DNA of 64,000 nt from Rhodobium orientis. Its GTDB lineage: Bacteria; Pseudomonadota; Alphaproteobacteria; Rhizobiales; Rhodobiaceae. Both the position numbers and the translations under genes were made by a program. Of this stretch, positions 54,279 to 64,000 are shown piece after piece (the stretch's first letter is position 1; the number at the start of each line of letters is the position of its first letter). The notes beneath the pieces are model-generated. The model searched no databases, was not told where the DNA came from, and saw only the letters and a list, made by a program, of their open reading frames with translations. Where the stretch lies: positions 1-64,000 of the forward strand of contig NZ_NPEV01000017.1 of the NCBI RefSeq assembly GCF_003258835.1, given 5' to 3'.

Positions 54279-56135
54279 ATGTGGACCATCGACAACGAGG
54301 TCATCGGACGCGATCCGGCCGAGGCGACGGTCTCGCTGACCATCAACGGCAAGGCCTGCACCGCCTTTCCGAACGAGACCATCCTGCACTGCGCCCGCCG
54401 CCACGACATCTACATCCCGACGCTGTGCGAGCTCGACGACATCGACCACACGCCCGGCACCTGCCGGGTCTGCATCGTGGAGATCGTCCAGGCCGGCCGG
54501 GAGATCGAGCAGTTCGTCACCTCCTGCAACACGCCGGTCGGCGAAGGCATGGTGGTCCAGACCCGCACCCCCAAGGTGCGCGCCATGCAAAAGCTCCAGG
54601 TCGAGCTCCTGATGGCCGACCACCTGCAGGACTGCGCCACCTGCACCCGCCACGGCGACTGCGAATTGCAGGACCTCGCCCAGTTCGTCGGCCTGAAGGA
54701 AAACCGCTTCTTCGACCGCCAGCGTACCGAGGCGCGCGAGGTCGACGAATCCTCCCCGGCGCTGATCCGCGACATGCGCCGCTGCGTGCGCTGCCAGCGC
54801 TGCGTCGCCGTCTGCCGCTACCACCAGGAGGTCGACGCCCTCGTCATGTCGGGCACCGGCGTCAACCGGCTGGTCAGCCTGCGGCACGGCTTCGAGCAGG
54901 CGAGTTCCACCTGCGTTTCCTGCGGCCAGTGCGTGCTGGTCTGCCCGACCGGGGCGCTCGGCGAGCGCGACGAGACCGACCGCGCGCTCGACTATATCTG
55001 CGATCCGGAATTCACCACCGTGGTGCAGTTCGCACCGGCCGTGCGCGTCGCCTTCGGCGAGGAGTTCGGCATGCCCCCCGGCACCAACGTGCAGGGACAC
55101 GTGATCGCCGCCTGCCGCAAGATCGGCGTCGACGTGGTGCTCGACACCAACTTCGCCGCCGACGTGGTCATCATGGAGGAAGGCATCGAGCTCCTGGAGC
55201 GGCTGAAGGCCGGCCGAAAGCCGACCTTCACCTCCTGCTGCCCGGCCTGGATCAACTTTGCCGAGATCCACTATCCGGACATCCTGCCGCTGCTGTCCTC
55301 CACCAAGTCGCCGCAGCAGGTGCTCTCGACCCTGGCCAAGACCTACCTGCCCGAAAAGCTCGGCGTTCCGCAGGAGAAGATCCGGGTGATCTCCATCATG
55401 CCCTGCACCGCCAAGAAGGACGAGGCGGTGCGCCCGCAGCTCGCCATTGGCGACATGCCGGAGACCGACGTGGTGCTGACCACCCGCGAATTCGCCCGGC
55501 TCCTGCGCCGCGAGGGCATCGATCTGAAGGACCTGGAGCCGTCCGAGTTCGACAACCCCTATATGAGCGAGTTCACCGGCGCCGGCGCCATCTTCGGCAC
55601 CACCGGCGGCGTCATGGAAGCGGCCGTCCGCACCATCTACGCCGTCGTCAACGGCGAGGAGCTGGAGGATGTCGAGCTGACCCAGCTTCGCGGCTTCGAA
55701 GGCGTCAGGACGGCGACCGTAAACCTCGGCGGGCCCTTCGGCGACGTCAAGGTCGCCATGTGCCATGGCCTCGGCGACACGCGCGCGCTCGTTGAAAAGG
55801 TCCGCAGCGGCGATGCCGATTTCGATTTCATCGAGATCATGGCCTGCCCCGGCGGCTGCGTCGACGGCGGCGGCTCGCTGCGCTCCAAGAAGGCCTACCT
55901 GCCGCTGGCGCTGGCCAGGCGCGAGACGATCTACAATGTCGACCGGACCCGCAAGGTGCGCCAGTCCCACAACAACGAGCAGGTCAAGACGCTCTACCGC
56001 GACTTCCTCGATGCGCCGAATTCGGAAAAGGCGCACAAGCTGCTGCACACCCACTATTCGGAGCGCAGCCGCGACATGCACCAGACGGTGAAGGAGGTCT
56101 GGGACGACATCACCATGAGCACGATGCTCTACTGA
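54279..56135 (+). CDS. hydA: [FeFe] hydrogenase, catalytic subunit
   Basis: 618 residues. The N-terminal [2Fe-2S] domain has C50, C62, C65 and C83. A His-Cys3 cluster site follows (H115, C119, C122, C128), then two [4Fe-4S] motifs (C169/172/175/179 and C212/215/218/222). The H-cluster domain has all three signatures: TSCCPAW (C320, the proton-relay Cys, and C321), MPCTAKKDEA (C376) and EIMACPGGCVDGGG (C523, C527). It therefore has the full set for reversible H2 formation. It shares an operon with the GltD-like flavoprotein, so H2 is probably coupled to NAD(P)H. The maturases HydE, HydF and HydG are not in the window. The gene ends in a 7-base overlap with the convergent oxyR. Confidence 0.95.
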   Translation: MWTIDNEVIGRDPAEATVSLTINGKACTAFPNETILHCARRHDIYIPTLCELDDIDHTPGTCRVCIVEIVQAGREIEQFVTSCNTPVGEGMVVQTRTPKVRAMQKLQVELLMADHLQDCATCTRHGDCELQDLAQFVGLKENRFFDRQRTEAREVDESSPALIRDMRRCVRCQRCVAVCRYHQEVDALVMSGTGVNRLVSLRHGFEQASSTCVSCGQCVLVCPTGALGERDETDRALDYICDPEFTTVVQFAPAVRVAFGEEFGMPPGTNVQGHVIAACRKIGVDVVLDTNFAADVVIMEEGIELLERLKAGRKPTFTSCCPAWINFAEIHYPDILPLLSSTKSPQQVLSTLAKTYLPEKLGVPQEKIRVISIMPCTAKKDEAVRPQLAIGDMPETDVVLTTREFARLLRREGIDLKDLEPSEFDNPYMSEFTGAGAIFGTTGGVMEAAVRTIYAVVNGEELEDVELTQLRGFEGVRTATVNLGGPFGDVKVAMCHGLGDTRALVEKVRSGDADFDFIEIMACPGGCVDGGGSLRSKKAYLPLALARRETIYNVDRTRKVRQSHNNEQVKTLYRDFLDAPNSEKAHKLLHTHYSERSRDMHQTVKEVWDDITMSTMLY

Positions 56136-57052
56136 GCGGCGAGCGATCCGCCGCCGGAGGCAAGCCCCTCGCCCGACTGCCGTACGACCTCGGCGATCTG
56201 CCGGAACTGGTCGGCAAGCGGGCTGGTCTTGCGCCAGATCATGCCGACGGTGCGCGACGGGCGCGGCGCGTCGAAATGGCCGATGGCGACCGGCGCGGAG
56301 CGGGTCTCCACGGCGACGGCCATTTCCGGAATGAGCGTGACCCCGATCCCGGCGCCGACCATCTGCACCAGCGTCGACAGCGAGCTGGCGTCCAGCCCCT
56401 CGCGCGGCCGCGCCGTCTGCATGTTGCAGAAGGCGAGCGCCTGGTCGCGGAAGCAGTGCCCCTCTTCCAAAAGCAGGAGATGCATGTCGCGCAGGGTCTG
56501 AGGCCCGGGCATCGGCGCATCGGCTTCTGCCTCCGGCCGCACCAGCACGAAATCCTCGGAAAACAGCGCCACCTCCGTCAGCGACGGCTCGGAGACGGGC
56601 AGCGCGACGATCGCCGTGTCGATGCGCCCCTCGGCCAGCTCCGCCACCAGGCGTGACGTCGTCGTCTCGCGCACATGGATCTGCAGACCCTCGTGCAGAC
56701 GGGTCAGGTTGCCGATCAGCGTCGGCAGCAGATAGGGCGCGATGGTCGGGATGACGCCGATCCTGAGCCCGCCGACGAGGCGCTCGCGCGAGGCCCTGGC
56801 AAGGTCGGCCAGTTCGTCGACGGACCGGAGGATTCCGTTCACCCGCTCGGCCACTTCCTCGCCGAAGGCCGTCAGCCGCACCTGGCGCGCGTTGCGCTCG
56901 AACAGCACCGCCCCGAGCCCGTCCTCCAGCTCCTTGATCTGCATGGACAGCGCCGGCTGCGAAATGGCACATGCCTCGGCTGCCCGTTTGAAGTGTCCGT
57001 GGCGCGCCAGCGCGTCAAAATAGCGAAGCTGCTTCAATGTCATATGGATCAT
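56129..57052 (-). CDS. oxyR: OxyR hydrogen-peroxide regulator (LysR family)
   Basis: 307 residues from the ATG at 57052 (57043 is an alternative). The LysR winged helix is clear (MTLKQLRYFDALARHGHFKR, ISQPALSMQIKELE). The two redox cysteines are C200 in EEGHCFRDQ and C209 in LAFCN, the same spacing as C199 and C208 of E. coli OxyR. Peroxide oxidises them to a disulfide and activates transcription. It is divergent from katG, its expected target, and convergent with hydA. Confidence 0.93.
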   Translation of the reverse strand: MIHMTLKQLRYFDALARHGHFKRAAEACAISQPALSMQIKELEDGLGAVLFERNARQVRLTAFGEEVAERVNGILRSVDELADLARASRERLVGGLRIGVIPTIAPYLLPTLIGNLTRLHEGLQIHVRETTTSRLVAELAEGRIDTAIVALPVSEPSLTEVALFSEDFVLVRPEAEADAPMPGPQTLRDMHLLLLEEGHCFRDQALAFCNMQTARPREGLDASSLSTLVQMVGAGIGVTLIPEMAVAVETRSAPVAIGHFDAPRPSRTVGMIWRKTSPLADQFRQIAEVVRQSGEGLASGGGSLAAQ

Positions 57053-57072
57053 AAGGTCAGCTTATCGCAAAT

Positions 57073-57097
57073 ATCAGAAAATACAAATTTATCTGAT
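57073..57097. promoter_or_regulatory. Candidate OxyR binding site
   Basis: ATCAGA (57073-57078) and TCTGAT (57092-57097) form a 25-base inverted repeat with an AT-rich centre, 21 bases upstream of oxyR and in the oxyR-katG gap. The position fits autoregulation plus katG control; the match is by symmetry, not by a full OxyR consensus. Confidence 0.5.
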
Positions 57098-57113
57098 GGG
57101 CTGTATTCAATAG

Positions 57114-59573
<2,460 letters not shown>

Positions 59574-59630
59574 ATCGCATATCCGAACACACCCGGGCGC
59601 GGCACGCTGCGCCCGGTCATCGCAAGGAAC

Positions 59631-59670
59631 AAGGCGGCGTTTCACGGCAGTGGAGCGCCGCTTTCTTTTT
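59631..59670 (+). terminator. katG terminator
   Basis: AAGGCGGCG (59631-59639) pairs with CGCCGCTTT (59656-59664), followed by CTTTTT. A second stem without a T tract, CCGGGCGC/GCGCCCGG, lies just before at 59593-59616. Confidence 0.7.
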
Positions 59671-59798
59671 CCATAAGAAAACAGCCCGCCGACTGCGTCC
59701 TTTTCCGGGCGTCCATCCGCCGCCTGGCAGGAGTGGGGCCGGCCAGGTTATTCTCCCTCAAGTCGGGGCACAGTGGCGCCCGGGAGGGAGAAACAATT

Positions 59799-60221
59799 GT
59801 GAGACAGATTGCCAAAATCGGAATATTGGTCGGCGTCGGCGTGGCGGTGATGGGCATCATCTTCCCGGCCCATTCGGTCCGCATCTTCGTCGGCGCAGCC
59901 ACTTCGCCATCGCTTTTCAGCGTCCTGCCGATCCTCTCCGTATGGATCGTCATTTCCGGCTTCATCATGATGGTCGCCGGCGGCTTCGGCGAAGGCATCA
60001 CCAGCCTGGTCATCCTTCCCGTCAACATCGCCCTGACGGCCTATTTCACGGCCGGACCGGTCACCGACGTCACCGTGCCGATCCCCTGGGCGCTGCCCGT
60101 CGGCTACGGCATCGGGCCACTTGCCGTGATCGGCGGCTCGCTGCTGGCCTTCCTGTTTGCCGCCCTGATGGTGATCGCGCGCTATGGCGGCGGAAGAAAA
60201 CACATGGCCGAGGCCGGCTGA
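59799..60221 (+). CDS. Four-TM membrane protein of unknown function
   Basis: 140 residues from a GTG at 59799, chosen because GGGAGGGAG lies 6-14 bases upstream. Four hydrophobic segments are visible at about 5-25, 38-58, 62-82 and 98-125, with short loops and a basic C-terminus (ARYGGGRKHMAEAG). No domain is recognised. It stands alone between katG and the convergent DUF1989 gene. Confidence 0.7.
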   Translation: MRQIAKIGILVGVGVAVMGIIFPAHSVRIFVGAATSPSLFSVLPILSVWIVISGFIMMVAGGFGEGITSLVILPVNIALTAYFTAGPVTDVTVPIPWALPVGYGIGPLAVIGGSLLAFLFAALMVIARYGGGRKHMAEAG

Positions 60222-60237
60222 GGCTGAGGGCGTCCGC

Positions 60238-60861
60238 TCAAGCCGCAGCGCCGACGACGTAGTCGATCGGCTTGAAGCGGAAATTGTTGGACTGGCCGGC
60301 CGAACAGGCGGTCAGGCCGACGACGAGGTCCATTTCTGCGCGAAACACGATGCGGTCCCCTGCCCGGCTCTTCGGCGGCAGGACGGCGATCTCGCCCGTA
60401 TCGCCGTCGACGGTCACATGCATGAAGACGTTGAAGGCGACCGGAATGTCGTCCGGCGCAATCCCGAAAGGCCCGAGCGCCTGTTCCAGGTTGCCCTGGC
60501 AGCCATGGTGCGGATCCGTGTCGCCGTAGAGGATCCGGAAGGTATCGCGCGAGCACGGCGTCAGGCTGAAATCGTGCCGCCCGACATCGTCCCCGACGAT
60601 GGTCAGCATCGGCCGGGAACGGTTGGAATAGAGGATGTCGTCGGTGGTGAGGAAGATCCGGCTCGCATAGTCGATCGAGCGCCCCGACGAGATGCGCTCG
60701 CGGATGTCGTCGGCGTTGAAGGCGACAAGGTCGGAGACCTGTTCGCCTTGCGGATCGATGACGGTAAGGGTGGCGCCCTTCGGCAGCCGGAAGGCGGCCC
60801 CGGTCCGCGGCGGGATGCGGCAGACGTTGCGCGCCGAAGCGCCGGGTTCATGCAACGTCAC
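60238..60861 (-). CDS. DUF1989 / urea carboxylase-associated family protein
   Basis: 207 residues from a GTG at 60861, chosen because AGGAGG lies 6 bases upstream; the start overlaps the previous gene by 14 bases. The segments VIDPQGEQVSDLVAFNADD, SRDTFRILYGD, CQGNLEQAL and FNVFMHVTVDGDTGEI are those of the family that accompanies urea carboxylase and related amidine metabolism. Conserved Cys, His and Asp suggest a metal site. No urea carboxylase is in the window; its partner here is the YqcI/YcgG protein. Confidence 0.8.
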   Translation of the reverse strand: MTLHEPGASARNVCRIPPRTGAAFRLPKGATLTVIDPQGEQVSDLVAFNADDIRERISSGRSIDYASRIFLTTDDILYSNRSRPMLTIVGDDVGRHDFSLTPCSRDTFRILYGDTDPHHGCQGNLEQALGPFGIAPDDIPVAFNVFMHVTVDGDTGEIAVLPPKSRAGDRIVFRAEMDLVVGLTACSAGQSNNFRFKPIDYVVGAAA

Positions 60862-61525
60862 GCACCACCTCCTTCGGCTCGAACGGCGCCTCCCAGCCCG
60901 GATCGACCGCCCGGCCGCTATATTGCCGCGCCTCGGAGGCCTCGCCGAAATCGTCGAGCATCGGATTGACGTCGCCGGCAAGGTCCGCATCGCGCTTGCG
61001 CACGATCTCCTTCATCTTGTCGAACCGCCCGTCCGCCCTCAGCCTCTCGAACTGGACGTGGGAATTGAAGACCATCGCCGGACGGTGGAAGCGCCGCGCC
61101 GGGCGCGAGGCGTTGGGGTGAAGCCCGATGATGAAATAGGGCTCGCCCGCAAGGCTCAGCGAGAAATGCGGCGACGAGGGATCGTTGTCGACCGTATCGC
61201 TCCAGGTCGTTCCGGCAACGACGTCGAGATTGTGCAGGCACTGGACCCGATCCCAGAGCGCCAGCTCGAAGGCCTTCTCGTCGAGGTCGGTCGGACCGTG
61301 GAAGATGGCGACGAAGGACTGCACGACCGGGCTCTCCGGATCGAGGCTTTCGCCGAACGCCGCAAGGGCGCGGTGGATGTCGATATCGCTCGTCGGCCGA
61401 TTGATGTCGCCGACCTCGCAGATGGTCAGGGCACCGCGGGCAAGCGCCGACTTGGCGCCCACGCAAGGAAACGCCGCATCCCTGATAAAATCCTCAAAAG
61501 ACTGTCGCAATTCGTCGCCAGCCAT
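60848..61525 (-). CDS. YqcI/YcgG-family protein (probable haem-dependent N-oxygenase)
   Basis: 225 residues. The segment FPCVGAKSALARG, the long central block with HFSLSLAGEPYFIIGLHPNA and SRPARRFHRPAMVFNSHVQF are characteristic of the YqcI/YcgG family. Studied members, such as the pre-guanitoxin N-hydroxylase GntA, are haem enzymes that hydroxylate a guanidine nitrogen. His and Cys residues that could bind haem are present. It is the first gene of a pair with the DUF1989 protein, with overlapping ends, so both may act on one guanidine or urea compound. The substrate is inferred only from the family. Confidence 0.75.
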   Translation of the reverse strand: MAGDELRQSFEDFIRDAAFPCVGAKSALARGALTICEVGDINRPTSDIDIHRALAAFGESLDPESPVVQSFVAIFHGPTDLDEKAFELALWDRVQCLHNLDVVAGTTWSDTVDNDPSSPHFSLSLAGEPYFIIGLHPNASRPARRFHRPAMVFNSHVQFERLRADGRFDKMKEIVRKRDADLAGDVNPMLDDFGEASEARQYSGRAVDPGWEAPFEPKEVVRDVA

Positions 61526-61778
61526 CTCTTTTCTCCCGATGACGCACCCAGCAGAGATGACAACGCCGGTCCGTTCCTCCGGTTCCCCGCGCGTCAGGCA
61601 GTTCGCCTCGCCAGAGGAAAACCGCCGGCTCTTGCGGGAACGGATGAGCGAGCCCCGCGTTTGCAGAAAGAGAGCCGCACATGCGAAAACGCCGGTAGGG
61701 TCATACCGGACGAACGAGCCGCCAGCATGATTTGAACGCGGTCAGCGCGGCCGGCATCGAAACGACTGGGGGATCATT

Positions 61779-62858
61779 TTGCACTTGGCACTGGCAATAG
61801 TCGCAGCGTTCTGCCTTCTGGCGAGCCTGATACCGCTGCTGCCGATCTCGCACGGCGCCGTGCGGATGTTCGATTTTGCGCGCCTGCAGATCCTGGCGTT
61901 CAGCGCGGCGACGCTGGTGCTGGCCGCGGTCCTTCTGCCCCTCGACACCGCGGCGCTGGCGATCGTCGGCGCGGCCCTTGTCGCCGCCGCCATCCAGACC
62001 GTGCACGTCATTCGCTTCACGCCGGTCTGGCCGACCCAGACGGCGCGCTACAGGGAAAGCGACGGCACGGCCGATACCCTTTCCCTGCTGGTCTCCAACG
62101 TCAAGCAGAGCAACCGCGACTACGACAAGCTGCGCCGTGTCGTCGCCGAGGAAAAGCCGGACATCGCGGTGTTCATGGAGACCGATCCCGGCTGGGCCGA
62201 GGGCCTGCGCCCGGTGCTCGACGACTTTGCCGAGACCGTCGAATGCCCGCTTGAGAACAGCTACGGCATGATCGTCGCGTCGCGCCTGACGCTGCGCGAG
62301 GGCGGCGTCCAGTACCTGCTCAACGATCAGGTGCCGAGCATTTCGGTCATTGCCGAGACCAGGGGCGGCGCGCCGATCCGCCTGATCGCGCTGCACCCGG
62401 AACCTCCGGTCCCGACCAGCGACACCATGGGGCGGGACGCGGAGATCCTCGTTGCCGGCCGCATGGCGCGCGAGGAAGCCCTGCCGACCATCATCACCGG
62501 CGACCTCAACGACGTCGCCTGGTCGCGCACCACGCGGCGGTTCCTGCGCATCTCACGCCTGCTCGACCCGCGCCAGGGCCGCGGCACCTACAATTCCTTC
62601 GATGCGCGCTATCCGCTGCTGCGCTGGCCGCTCGACCACATCTTCCATTCCCGGGAATTCGAGCTGGCCGACATCCGCCGCCTGCCCTTCGTCGGCTCCG
62701 ACCATTTCCCCATGTACTATCGCTTCGCGTTGGTCCCGGTCGACCGCAACGAGCCGCCGGAAAAGCCGGACGCAGACGACCAAGAAGAAGCCCGGGACGT
62801 TATCGAGACGGAGAAATCCCGCGACCGCGAGCCGATCGGCACCGACTGGGAGACCTGA
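61779..62858 (+). CDS. Membrane-anchored endonuclease/exonuclease/phosphatase-family protein
   Basis: 359 residues from a TTG at 61779, with GGGGGAT upstream. Three hydrophobic segments in the first ~85 residues anchor it. From ~105 the EEP fold shows LLVSNVKQSN, the metal Glu in AVFMETDPGW, LIALHPEPP, ITGDLNDVAWS (Asp, Asn) and SDHFP (Asp-His) near residue 310. These are the catalytic ligands of Mg-dependent phosphoesterases. The active domain probably faces the periplasm, as in YafD-like proteins. Substrate unknown. Confidence 0.85.
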   Translation: MHLALAIVAAFCLLASLIPLLPISHGAVRMFDFARLQILAFSAATLVLAAVLLPLDTAALAIVGAALVAAAIQTVHVIRFTPVWPTQTARYRESDGTADTLSLLVSNVKQSNRDYDKLRRVVAEEKPDIAVFMETDPGWAEGLRPVLDDFAETVECPLENSYGMIVASRLTLREGGVQYLLNDQVPSISVIAETRGGAPIRLIALHPEPPVPTSDTMGRDAEILVAGRMAREEALPTIITGDLNDVAWSRTTRRFLRISRLLDPRQGRGTYNSFDARYPLLRWPLDHIFHSREFELADIRRLPFVGSDHFPMYYRFALVPVDRNEPPEKPDADDQEEARDVIETEKSRDREPIGTDWET

Positions 62859-62925
62859 GCCGGAGATCGCCGCGCGGCTTTGCCCACCCGCGTGCCGCCG
62901 ACCGTATCCCATCGCAGATTCAATT

Positions 62926-62946
62926 TGCAAATCATTCGCATTTGCA
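62926..62946. promoter_or_regulatory. Fur/Mur-like palindrome before the DUF454 gene
   Basis: TGCAAAT (62926-62932) and ATTTGCA (62940-62946) are a perfect inverted repeat with 7 bases between. This resembles Fur-family metal-responsive boxes of proteobacteria. It lies in the 233-base gap before the DUF454 gene. Confidence 0.55.
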
Positions 62947-63091
62947 CTAGGATGCCTGCTATCAAAAGAGCCTGGATTGCCGGACGTCGCGCCTCCCCGC
63001 TTCGTTCCCGGCATGAGAGGAACCGATCCGCCGGGCCGTCGTTGTCGTAAGCAAGGCGACGGACCGGACCGGCGACAACGGGACAACGACG

Positions 63092-63475
63092 ATGCGACTG
63101 ATCTGGATGGCACTCGGATTTCTGAGCCTCGCGCTCGGCGCCCTCGGCGCCGTGCTGCCGCTTCTGCCGACGACCCCGTTCCTGCTGCTGGCCGCTTTTT
63201 CCTTCGCCCGGTCCTCCGAGCGCTTCCACGACTGGCTCATCAATCACCGCTATTTCGGTCCGCCGATCCGCGACTGGCGTGAGAGCGGCGCCATCAGCCA
63301 GCGCGCCAAAATCCTCGGCACCGCGGCCATGGCCGGCGCCGTCGCCCTGTCCGCCGTCATCGGCGTTCCGCCGATGCTGCTGGCGGTCCAGGCGGCCGTG
63401 ATGATCCCGGTGTGCCTGTTCATCTGGACCCGCCCCTCGCCGCAACGCGTCCCCGTCGGCGTCGCGGCGGAATAG
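63092..63475 (+). CDS. DUF454 (YbaN-like) membrane protein
   Basis: 127 residues. LGFLSLALGALGAVLPLLPTTPFLLLAAFSFARSS is the conserved first half of DUF454, with two membrane helices and the PLLPTTPF motif. SERFHDWLINHRYFGPPI and two further helices follow. Function is not known. The family is often found near iron and haem genes in proteobacteria, and the Fur-like palindrome upstream agrees with a link to metal status. Confidence 0.85.
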   Translation: MRLIWMALGFLSLALGALGAVLPLLPTTPFLLLAAFSFARSSERFHDWLINHRYFGPPIRDWRESGAISQRAKILGTAAMAGAVALSAVIGVPPMLLAVQAAVMIPVCLFIWTRPSPQRVPVGVAAE

Positions 63476-63478
63476 ACC

Positions 63479-63814
63479 CTATTTCATCGGGTCGATGGGT
63501 CCGCGCGCCTCACGGAAGATGAACCACAGGTTCCGGAAATAGATCAGCAGGCCCAGCCCCTGGCCGGCGATGAACACCGGGTCCTTGCGGATGATGGCGT
63601 AGGTCAGCAGGAGCGCACCGCCGGCGACCGAAAAGAACCAGAACGCCACCGGCACGATGGAGCGCCCGGCGCGCTCGCTGGCGATCCACTGCACCACGAA
63701 GCGCATCATGAACATCGCCTGGGCGACGAAGCCGAGGATCACCCAGACGTCGAACTGCTCCACGAAGACGGCCTGGAACCAGGCCTGGATTTCAGTGATG
63801 ACACTCGCCGTCAT
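63479..63814 (-). CDS. LAB_N (lipid A biosynthesis N-terminal domain) protein
   Basis: 111 residues with three membrane segments, including FVVQWIASERAGRSIVPVAF and FWFFSVAGGALLLTYAIIRK, the LAB_N signature. These small proteins occur next to glycosyltransferases that modify the cell envelope and may act in lipid-linked sugar transfer. Its start overlaps the end of the upstream glycosyltransferase by 23 bases, so they are expressed together. Confidence 0.87.
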   Translation of the reverse strand: MTASVITEIQAWFQAVFVEQFDVWVILGFVAQAMFMMRFVVQWIASERAGRSIVPVAFWFFSVAGGALLLTYAIIRKDPVFIAGQGLGLLIYFRNLWFIFREARGPIDPMK

Positions 63815-64000
63815 GGCCGACGACCTCCGTGACCTGGGGAATGCGCCGGCGCCGGCGGCGTAGCCACCAGACGCCGAAGAGATCGAGGAGCCCGGTCCAG
63901 AACCGGTCCCATATGCCGTATTTCGAGTGCCCGAAGCGGCGTTGCCTGTCGACGACGTCGAAATGCACGATCCCGTAGCCCTCGCGGATGACCAGCGCCG
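63792..64000 (-). CDS. Family-2 glycosyltransferase, C-terminal part (start outside window)
   Basis: 69 codons, open at the window end. The segment HFDVVDRQRRFGHSKYGIWD followed by DLFGVWWLRRRRR is the typical C-terminus of dolichyl-phosphate-mannose-synthase-like GT2 enzymes, which transfer a sugar to a lipid carrier at the membrane. The stop at 63792 lies inside the LAB_N gene. Confidence 0.75.
   Translation of the reverse strand, partial: ALVIREGYGIVHFDVVDRQRRFGHSKYGIWDRFWTGLLDLFGVWWLRRRRRRIPQVTEVVGHDGECHH

Noticed and set aside
52772..55795. 1007-codon plus-strand frame spanning both hydrogenase genes
   Set aside because: It is an Arg/Pro-rich shadow in another frame; the two real genes carry complete Fe-S and FAD motifs.

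Overview
The window is high-GC bacterial DNA that reads as an alphaproteobacterium, probably Hyphomicrobiales-like. This is inferred from long high-GC genes on both strands, several ribose-type (CUT2) and TRAP uptake operons, a divergent oxyR-katG pair, a DUF454 gene behind a Fur-like palindrome and a LAB_N gene after a glycosyltransferase. The species cannot be named from the sequence.

Positions 1-6616 are the right end of a foreign island with lower GC than the rest. It holds the 3' tip of an IS transposase, a 1010-codon helical-repeat protein with a PD-(D/E)xK-like C-terminus (probably a defence gene cut by the IS), a tyrosine integrase, and two separate 3' tRNA remnants (tRNA-Asn and tRNA-Gln) 1.1 kb apart. 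Each remnant has short phased direct repeats nearby that look like integrase arm sites.

Positions 7023-35730 are carbohydrate uptake and catabolism. (a) A leftward operon carries an iron alcohol dehydrogenase, a FucU/RbsD mutarotase, a zinc dehydrogenase and a CUT2 transporter, with a divergent ROK regulator. (b) A LacI regulator is divergent from a CUT2 transporter plus FGGY kinase operon, with three phased operators between them. (c) A TRAP transporter / isomerase / Gfo-Idh operon, a DapA-aldolase / ribokinase pair, an operon of an FG-GAP/VCBS propeller protein plus an AroE-like dehydrogenase, an IclR regulator and an SDR share a GTTCC-N7-GGAAC type palindrome.

Positions 35797-49165 look like a nitrogen-compound (possibly lactam) catabolic regulon: hydantoinase/oxoprolinase A and B, an aldehyde dehydrogenase, a polyamine-type ABC importer, two class-III aminotransferases and a FadR-type GntR regulator. 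GTGAT-N5-ATCAC palindromes sit before the hyu/aldehyde dehydrogenase, aminotransferase and regulator genes.

Positions 49332-59573 hold a NitT/TauT-type ABC importer, then a two-gene [FeFe]-hydrogenase operon: a flavoprotein joining the NuoF C-terminal Fe-S domain to a GltD/NfnB-like NAD(P)H oxidoreductase, and a full-length HydA with all H-cluster motifs. No hydEFG maturase genes are in the window. The hydrogenase converges on oxyR, which is divergent from katG. The hydrogenase unit is the most unusual part of the window.

The remaining 4.4 kb holds a membrane protein, a DUF1989 / YqcI-YcgG pair, a membrane-anchored endonuclease/exonuclease/phosphatase protein, a DUF454 protein, a LAB_N protein and the 3' end of a glycosyltransferase.
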